NCBI RefSeq assembly: GCF_018873765.1
Contig: NC_057924.1
Coordinates: 10,007,001-10,071,000, forward strand
Length of the DNA stretch: 64,000 nucleotides
Source: Telopea speciosissima
Taxonomy: Eukaryota > Streptophyta > Magnoliopsida > Proteales > Proteaceae
Reading direction: 5' to 3'
Shown here in pieces: positions 56,917 to 64,000 of this stretch. The first letter of the stretch is position 1. The number at the start of each line of letters is the position of its first letter. A program made the translations under genes and the position numbers. The notes beneath the pieces were generated by a model. The model ran no database searches, had not been told where the DNA came from, and was given only the letters and a program-made list of their open reading frames with translations.

Positions 56917-58149
56917 CTTCGGTGTGTCTTCTCATATGTATATATAACAAGCAACAGAAAGACAACCACAAAAGATTCAAAATTTCAATTAAATTGAGGC
57001 TTCTTCGGAAGGAATCCGGAGCAAGCAAAGCAATATTTGGAGTTAACAATGGGAGACAGAGTGATGAGGGAGGGAGCGATGGAGGTGCATTCTCCGGTGA
57101 ACTCCGTAATAGTGAGGAATGAAATGGGGAAAAATTACAACAATTGACCACTTTGGAAGCCTACGCAATTATCATGGAGGAAACAGAGAGAATGAAGAAT
57201 CTCAAGAACAGCAAAAAAAGGGAAATAGAAAAGAGAAGAATGAAGAGCCAGAGAGAGATCAGCGAGCATACCTGTGACCTGATCAACAAAGCCCTAAACC
57301 CACAAATCTCTGCTCCAAAAATCCCTGCAATCCAAAAATTGAAAACTTAAAAACCAAAAACCCTAAATCGTAGAGAGAGGGAGAGAGACCAGATAACGAG
57401 AGAGATAGAGGGACAGAGAAGAAGCCATACCAAATTTCAACGATTTCCAGGTTTCCAACGAGAGAGATAGAGGGACAGAGAAGACCACATCCAGAAATCT
57501 CTTCTCACGATTTCGAATTAGGGCAGCCCTGAAATCCAAAAAATGAAATCTTGAGAAGAAAACCCTACCATCTTAATGTAGAGAGAGGGAGAGAGATCAG
57601 ATAGAGAGGGAGATAGAGAGACAGAGAAGACGCAAGCACCTCCTTCATCTTACAGGTCTTCTTCGTGCGTCGAGAGTGTCGTCGAGAGATTTTTGCGTTT
57701 TTGGAAAATATGAGTTGAGTGTTCTTGCGTTTTTCGACTTAGGGAAGCCCATATGGCTGTTTAAAGTTGGATCACACTATTTATATTTAAGCTTTGAATC
57801 ATCATCCATATCTGAGTTTACCTATAGAGGTGAACTCGATCAGATATGGATTGTGTTTAGTTATAAAATTAGAATTATGTAATTCTGGTAATCCAATGGA
57901 ATTAGGCAACCAAACAGTTTAATTTTTTTAGAATTGCGATCCAACAGAATAGCGTTCTGTTGATTTACGCAACCAAACTTAACCTAATGTGCAGAAGGTC
58001 AGAAGACTCAGAACTATTAAAAAATGCCATAGATCAACTCCATAGAGAGAAAGAGAGAGGTACTTAAGGATATGGATATATTGAATGCTCACATGTTCAT
58101 TTGAATAAGTAAATAAATCTTTCAGAGGTTCTGAGAAACATGACATGGG

Positions 58150-58352
58150 ATCTGTTTCGTGTTTGGTTGCGTATGTCCATTGGTGCATGTATCGACTCAG
58201 GATGACATTCTTGTGACAACATGTTTGATGAATTATAATTTTGACAGAAAACTGTTTGGTTACCCTGAATTTGTCATTTAGATTCATCCTACAAAACTGT
58301 TTGGTTACCCTGATTTTGTCAGTTAGATTCATCCTGATTCTATTTGAAACAC
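58150..58352. repeat. Fragment related to the 55497-57984 element
   Basis: It starts with GTGTTTGGTTGCGTATGTCC, close to the end of the neighbouring Harbinger-like element, and carries two units of the ACTGTTTGGTTACCCTG repeat. No second terminus was found. Confidence 0.55.
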
Positions 58353-58934
58353 TTTGATCTAACAGAATGCTTTGAAGCAATAAATATTTGAAAGATCAGA
58401 ACCTCTACTTCCTTAGGCATGGTTCCTTATCAACTGACTAGTTGCCTAAACACAAATACTATGAACTGATGCCGACTTTTCACCCTATCCAATTTGTTAG
58501 ATGGGACTCATTGAGTGGTAAGTAAAACCCAAGATTCACGGTATTGGTTTCGAATCAGAAATAGTGAAAATTTGGTTCAGGTTTTGGTTGTTGGTTTCGA
58601 GGCTCAAATGGTCAAATTAGTTTCTAAAAACTTCTAGGAAACCCTATTTTAGGTCCTTTAAGCATATTACAACCCTTAGATTGTAAAAAAAAAACACACA
58701 CACACATATAACATGGTCGCTTGGCTTTGGACCATAGATTGGTAGTGTACGCAATATGTTGTACGATACTGTGTACACAAAATTTAGTAGTAGAAGTGGA
58801 CCTTTTCTCTGATTTATCTGGACAAGAAATTAACTATGAAAAGAGTAGTCTTTGGTTTAGCAAAAATGTTTCCCCGATTGAAAAACATGCTCTATGTTCC
58901 GTTATGAGGATTAAGGAAATGAGTAAACAATCTA

Positions 58935-59572
58935 GTGCCCGCTTGATAACCTTACGAGTGTTTCTGTTCTGATTATGTGCTGAGAAACAGCAAAACAGTT
59001 TTTTCATTTTTTGTGCTGAGAAACCATTTTTGACTCGCTTGGTAAAAACCTGTTCTTGGAAACAAGCAAAACCCTTTTTTTTTTTTTAAAATTAACACAA
59101 GGAATCGAAGAGCTTCTTCCCCAAATCGCAAAACAGAAGGAAACCGTTAGGGTTTCAAAACAAAAAAAAAAAACCCACCTCCAGCTCTGGTTTCAGGTTT
59201 CGACAGTTTCATGGCGCGATGGAGATTGGAGGACACTAGGTTCCTTGAAGCTTTGTTCGTTTTTTCACAGTGATAGAGGTTGGAGGACAACAGAGGTTCC
59301 TTGGAGCTTTGTTCATGAGAGCAGCGATGGAGGTTGGAGGTGAGAGATGTGTATCGTTAAGAGCATAGTGAATGAACACAGGAGTTTTTATCGAGCACAC
59401 TTTTCCAATTTTCAGCCAAGAAACGACAGAACATGTCTAACATGTTCTGTCAAAAGTCTTCCAGGGAGCATAAATTTTGATTTATGTTTCCAAAAACACT
59501 TCGTTATCAAGCGATTTTTAGGTGTTTTTCCGTTCTCAAAAACTGTTTCTCATAAGGTTATCAAGCGGGCTC
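58935..59572. mobile_element. PIF/Harbinger-like MITE inside the L1 element
   Basis: The ends are GTGCCCGCTTGATAACCTTA and, on the reverse of the right, GAGCCCGCTTGATAACCTTA. CTA (58932-58934 and 59573-59575) flanks it. The L1 reading frame continues across the insertion if the element and one CTA are discounted (SKQS then TYLG), which fixes the boundaries. The interior repeats a GGAGGTTGGAGG block. Confidence 0.82.
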
Positions 59573-60642
59573 CTACTTATCTGGGTGTCAACCTGTTCCA
59601 TTCCATATCCAAATCACAGGATTTGTAGCTTGTTGTGAATTGAGTTCAACGTAGATTGGCTTATTGGAAATCTAACGTCCTATCTTTTGCAGGCCAACGG
59701 GTTATGATTCAATCGGTTCTCACTTCCACCCTAGTCTATCTCATGTCCTGTTTTCTCTTCCCTAATAAAATTTGCAAGGCTCTGGACTCTATTTGTATCA
59801 AATTTTGGACTGAAGGACCGTCCTCTACTAGGAAACATTCCTTAATTGCTTGGGACAAAATCTGTTTCCCGGTTAAATTTGGGAGTTTGGGTATTCGCAA
59901 GGCATCTGTTACTAACTCTACTCTTCTTCTCAAACTTGCGTGGTGACTTTTATCCGAGCCAAGCACCCTATGGGCCAGGGTTCTGAAGGTAAAGTATTTT
60001 TCCTCCCATTCGATTTTCCAGCCTAAAGTCACGAGGAGGCGTGGATCCTGGACTTGGAATAGCATTACCAAAATGATACCGGTCATCAAAGGAATTTCAT
60101 TTCGAATCATTGGTAATGGTAATGATTCCTTCTTTTGGGATGATCCTTGGATTCCTAACTTACAAACTTGTTCCTTACCATTCTCTTTTAATCCAACCAT
60201 GAAGAACGAAAGGGTAAGCCACTTTTGCTCTGGTTCTCAATGGAATTCCGACTTACTCTCATCTTGCATTCCCTATTGGTTTATACCAAAAATTGCTAAT
60301 GTTCGGTTATGAGTTCATGATGATAGATGGTGATGCACTCTTGCCAAGGTTGGTCAGTTCTCTACGCGTCGGGCTTCACGCTTTCTATCTCTCAATAATT
60401 CATTTTCTCTTATCAACTCTAGATCTACCCGTTGTTGGATTTTTTTTTGGAAATTGCCATTACATCCTACGTTTAAGATTTTTTTCTAGTGCATCTTACA
60501 TGCAGGCATTCTTACCAGAGAAACTTTGGCAAAATGGAGCCGGATCGACGCTAGCTGCTTGCTGTGCGGACACTCTACGGAATCGATTTGGCATATGCTT
60601 CTCTCCTGCAATTAGGCCAAGCGTATTTGGGCAGCGGGCCCT

Positions 60643-61356
60643 TTGGGTTTGAGAACCGAATATCTTTCCTTCCCATCTCTTGAAAAATTATGTGTTCCCT
60701 TTCTCTATCAGAGTAATCTCGGACTACAATCTCTTACCTGGTTCTTTTCTGTTTTTATAATTACTTGTTATTTTATTTGGGATTCTAGGAATAGAGTTGT
60801 TGCAGGGAATGCTAAGGCGGATCCTTTTAAAACCATGAAATTGATAGACCGTTGGATTATTGATCTTAATCTTCAACCACCTGTGCTTGAAAATAATGTT
60901 AGTACACACATGATAACCTCGCACACACCACTTTCCGTTACTGATTTGCAATTACCTAATTTGGTAATTCCCATTTTATTCTATGCAGGATGCTTCCACC
61001 CAGGCGTAGATTCGTCAGCGTGGACTTTTTGCGTTATGACCCAGGGACGTCTGTTCTCGGCTCATGCGGGTTTTTTGACAGCATATAATGCTTTAGAATC
61101 GGCGGCGTCAACCTTACTTTTTTGCCTTCTTCATGTTACTCGGTTGGGCATTAAGGTCAAAGAAGTTTGGGTTTCAACAAAGGAAATCCTTCAGCATATT
61201 CAACAACCATCCAAACGCCCTTGGCCGTGGGCTATGGTGCCTTTGTTGATGGATCTTAATGTTTTTGTGGATAATTTGTATGTAATGGAAAACACTAATA
61301 GCCTCTTACTAGGATGGCTGAACAGCTGTGGATTATCATCAACACTTTTTGTATGA
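60643..61356 (+). pseudogene. L1 C-terminal region with RNase H-like domain
   Basis: This 237-residue frame begins in the zf-RVT region and continues into an RNase H-like segment with YAGCFHPGVDSSAWTFCVMT and AYNALESAASTLLFCLLHVT, as in plant L1 elements that acquired an RNase H. Catalytic acidic residues are not all obvious. It is part of a decayed element, not a host gene. Confidence 0.7.
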
Positions 61357-61433
61357 TCAGGATGTTGTACATACCCTGTTTATTCCTTAGTTTTTAATAT
61401 ATATTTTCTTTCATTAAAAAAAAAAAGAAAAAA

Positions 61434-61650
61434 TGGTCATTACACGCGATTCTGTATCTGCGTATCATACGCCAGTCAAACAGTTGCGCCAAACGCTTGA
61501 GCAGAGGTAAGGCGATCATTGCACGTGACCTTGTGTCTGCGCAGCACAGGCTAGACAGGCAACTGCGCCAATCGCTCGAGCGAGGGTAAGGCGATCATTA
61601 CACATGACCCTATGTCTATGCAACATAGGCCAAACAGACAGCTGCACTGT
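61434..61650 (+). repeat. Degenerate ~82-base tandem repeat
   Basis: Two and a half units share 'ggtaaggcgatcatt.cac', 'gaccttgtgtctgcgcagca' and 'aactgcgcca..cgct.gagc'. Units start near 61434, 61512 and 61593. It begins directly after the L1 poly(A). No function is evident. Confidence 0.75.
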
Positions 61651-62840
61651 AGAAGATCGGGATCCCCCCAACTTCCCCTTGCAATATTCAACCTCATATT
61701 TTTTTTAAAGAAAAAAGATCTCTACTTGGTGGTGTTTCCTACATCCTCTCACAAGGCAGGTGAGATGACACCTTTGGCCTTGGGCAAATACCCAGGCATG
61801 CTCACCCATGGCCCATATGTTTGTGTAGAAACCATGCAACCAAGTAAAGATCTCTTGCTTTTTTTTATTCAAAATATTCAAAATATAAGGAACCAAATCC
61901 GTAGAGGTCCGATGTTCGACCCTCCACACCCACCTCTCGATTGTGTAACATCCTCATATTTCCCAGATTGGGCTCATCTCCTTAGAGGGCATCACTCAAT
62001 GAGACATCCAAAGGCTGAGTTATACTGCACACATCCCAATAACTAACTCGGCATGCACCGGCAAAGCCCAACCGTTGGATGCCTCATTTGCACTTATTGG
62101 GTGACACACATCTCCAAGAAGAGGAGCCAATCCTTCTTTCCCCCCCCCCCCCCCACCCCCATCGCACTTTCTTAAGTTGGGATGCAAACCCCTTGTTACC
62201 TATGGGCCATCAATAAGATATTTTTCCTTCCCCGCCCAAAAACAAAACACACAAAAAACCCCGGTCAGAACAATACTCTGTCCACATTTTTATCCTGTCC
62301 AATTCAAATCAGCCAATTCAACCAATAATGTCCATCCTTAGCCCGCCCGCCTTTAATCTGTGCGCATGTGAGGTTAGTGCTGAAACTTCTTAATCCTTCC
62401 ACCTGCTCTTCTTCCCTAACACTAGAAAACTGACAAAAAAAAAAAAACCAACCAAAATCAAAAGAAACAAAAAGAGAAGCATTGCAAACCGTTGGATCAT
62501 TATCTGCCTTGACAGCACCACGAGCCAACACTTGGCACAATTTCAATGATACAGCCACAAGATAGAAAAGAGATAAAACCCAGCTGAAAAATTCGAAATC
62601 CTTCCATAACCTGCAAATTTTAGTCCAACCAAATACATCCGCAGCTCCACAGTTCCCTCTAACTCTCCACAAGCATCTGCCACCGCGTGCACTATGTCGG
62701 CCCCCCACGAGTCATTCCAATCTTACTGGAACCATTCAGACAAGCTCCGTGCCCTCAGCTGATGACCAGAATCCTCGATATAATCCCCCACCGCAACCCA
62801 GTCACCACCAACACATCCCAGTAAGCTCACACAGTAGTAG
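61651..62840. other. Intergenic region upstream of the LC8 gene
   Basis: No gene was recognised. It contains a T-rich then A-rich stretch with 'gatctctacttggtggtgttt' and a C tract near 62142-62160. Frames on either strand lack similarity to known proteins. Confidence 0.5.
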
Positions 62841-62850
62841 CATTTATACT
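62841..62850 (+). promoter_or_regulatory. TATA-like box of the LC8 gene
   Basis: CATTTATACT lies about 85 bases before the ATG, followed by a CT-rich leader. The position suits a TATA box with transcription starting near 62875. Confidence 0.45.
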
Positions 62851-62928
62851 CTTCTTCTCCAACTTGTGTAAACCACCACGTCTTTCTTCTTCCAAGCACT
62901 TTGTGCAGTCCCCTGTGACGCCCTCGCC

Positions 62929-63362
62929 ATGTTGGAAGGAAAGGCAGTCATTAGCAACACTGACATGCTTCAAACCATGCAGGATGAAGCACTCCGCCTC
63001 GCCGCCAAAGCCCTTGATGTCTTTGATGTCACTGATTCCACCCAGATTGCTTGTTTCATTAAGAAGGTATGTGACATACCCAATTATGCAGATATTGTAT
63101 TCATTTGTCGTGTGTTAACCTGAAGACCTTCCGGTGCGTTTCGTTGATGGGGGCTTTGTGTTTCATGCAGGAATTTGACAAGCTTCATGGACCAGGGTGG
63201 CAATGCATCGTGGGAACAGATTTTGGTTCTTTTGTTACTCACTTCTGTGGCTGTTTCATCCACTTCTGCATTGGCAGCCTTGCAATCTTGCTTTTCAAGG
63301 GTGCTGCAGGGCCCGAAGCTGAGGAAAATCGGGTCACAGCTTTGGAGCCAGTGAAGGCGTGA
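62929..63362 (+). CDS. LC8-type dynein light chain, two exons
   Basis: Exon 1 (62929-63066) and exon 2 (63171-63362) are joined across a 104-base intron with GTATGT donor and CATGCAG acceptor, giving 109 residues. The protein is an LC8/DLC family member: MLEGKAVISNTDMLQTMQDE opens helix 1, AAKALDVFDVTDSTQIACFI helix 2, and exon 2 supplies the core strand motif GPGWQCIVGTDFGSFVTHF followed by IGSLAILLFKG. LC8 is a small homodimeric hub that binds short linear motifs. Flowering plants lack cytoplasmic dynein heavy chains, so the plant protein is thought to act in other complexes, for example at the nuclear pore. The C-terminal tail after LLFKG (AAGPEAEENRVTALEPVKA) is short and Glu-rich. The ATG at 62929 is the family start and stands in a CGCCATG context. 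Confidence 0.93.
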
Positions 63363-64000
63363 AACTGTTTTTTTGTTGTTCTTGACGAGTTTAATATGTA
63401 AAGAAGGAAAATTGCAAGTTTAATAGATTTCATGTTTCGCAGTCTCGTTAAATTTCTCCATTCCAATAATTATGCATCCCATACCAATGGTATTGGCATG
63501 CACCATTAGTTTATCTGCGAAACCTGCCAGACTAGAAAAAGAAAAAGAGTAAAGACAGAGAACTACAAGATAATAAGAGCAAAAACTTCTTGTTCCAATA
63601 TCTGTAATTCATATCATAATAACAACATATCTAATTATCTGTTTATATTCCATAATATAAAAGCTGTGTGTGTATGTGTGTGTTCTAGGGTGAATCCCAA
63701 AAAATAAAAAGGAAAGAGATGGAAAGCAGAGGAGCACTGTAACTTATGTCAGCAAACAATTAACCAAAAAATCCAAACAAAAACAGGAAGCTCGTATGTA
63801 ACACACGATTAAATCAAAGGGATATATTACCATAAAAGGAAATAAACGGTATTTAAGTAAACTGTGAAATATCACATTCAAATGGCTATGCAATAGACAC
63901 AGGGTTATTGCAAGGATATAGAATCAACCACCGCCATCAGACACATCACATGAAAATTACAAAACAATGAATCAATTCATCCTCACCATCCTAGAAGACA
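63363..64000. other. 3' flank of the LC8 gene
   Basis: AT-rich sequence with a TG repeat near 63664-63683; no gene or bounded element recognised. Confidence 0.6.

Larger units (their letters stand above)
55497..57984. mobile_element. PIF/Harbinger-like non-autonomous element, 2.5 kb
   Basis: The ends are a perfect 23-base inverted repeat beginning GGTTAAGTTTGGTTGCG, flanked by TAA (55494-55496 and 57985-57987). TAA duplications and GG-starting ends fit PIF/Harbinger. The interior has a ~55-base tandem array near its left end, a CCCTT repeat at 56879-56915 and duplicated GAGAGA blocks at 57370-57620. No transposase frame was found. Confidence 0.8.
58719..61432 (+). mobile_element. L1-type LINE, 5'-truncated, with RNase H tail
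   Basis: The reading order is the RT end (LFSDLSGQEINYEKSSLWFS), then after a MITE TYLGVNLFHSISK, AYWKSNVLSFAGQRVMIQSV and KHSLIAWDKICFPVKFGSLG, the zf-RVT region, and a RNase H-like end (60643-61356, YAGCFHPGVDSSAWTFCV). It ends in poly(A) near 61432. ATGGTC before 58719 and after the poly(A) may be a short duplication. Frames are interrupted, so it is dead. It differs from the L1 family at 28143 and 33128. Confidence 0.85.

Noticed and set aside
56825..57350. Frames of 108, 86 and 68 residues on both strands
   Set aside because: They derive from CCCTT and GAGAGA low-complexity sequence inside the Harbinger-like element.
59736..60200. 154-residue minus-strand frame
   Set aside because: Antisense to the L1 reverse transcriptase and zf-RVT coding sequence.
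61434..61650. CRISPR-like direct repeats
   Set aside because: Units are contiguous and degenerate with no spacers, and the context is a plant nuclear genome.
1..64000. A new multi-gene system or biosynthetic cluster
   Set aside because: The real genes (VPS18, an unrecognised protein, an ARM protein and LC8) are spaced by repeats, differ in orientation and share no evident pathway.

Overview
This window is nuclear DNA from a flowering plant. It has short exons with GT-AG introns, multi-kilobase introns full of retrotransposons, an Au-type SINE, Ty1/copia, RTE and L1 elements, small inverted-repeat transposons, and intronless plant ARM-repeat and LC8 genes. I see no prokaryotic or organellar gene organisation. 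The very large introns would suit a lineage with long genes, but the sequence alone does not fix the species.

Left two thirds (about 1-39,760, minus strand): one gene, the 5' half of VPS18, the HOPS/CORVET vacuolar tethering subunit. Twelve coding exons can be placed to the base. Their reading phases all agree and they add up to 472 codons spread over 32 kb; the C-terminal half lies beyond position 1. The introns of 2.4, 5.5, 10.8 and 9.3 kb, plus a probable 5' intron of about 7 kb, are built from mobile elements. The 10.8-kb intron has a GC-AG boundary. In order, the introns hold a gag-bearing LTR element remnant; an RTE LINE with a hAT-like MITE inside it; an Au SINE abutting a complete-ended copia element; a solo LTR with an RTE inside it; a third RTE; a plus-strand L1; a second LTR; and a 5-kb L1 with both a MITE and an unexplained insert. 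Target-site duplications were found for most of them.

Middle (about 39.8-50.7 kb): a repeat-derived spacer, then two intronless genes transcribed towards each other. The first (45,000-46,433, +) encodes an unrecognised basic 477-residue protein with a coiled coil and a KEN motif, and an AACGG motif sits in its promoter. The second (48,712-50,454, -) encodes a 580-residue armadillo-repeat protein whose leader carries three upstream ORFs.

Right (50.7-64 kb): intergenic DNA with a Tourist-like fold-back MITE, a 2.5-kb PIF/Harbinger-like element with TAA duplications, an L1 interrupted by another Harbinger-like MITE, and a degenerate tandem repeat. The last gene is a two-exon LC8-type dynein light chain (62,929-63,362, +).

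I found no new defence, biosynthetic or regulatory system. The most notable points are the nested insertion history inside VPS18, its GC-AG giant intron, a candidate upstream first exon that would extend VPS18 in frame, and the cell-cycle-like signature of the unrecognised gene.
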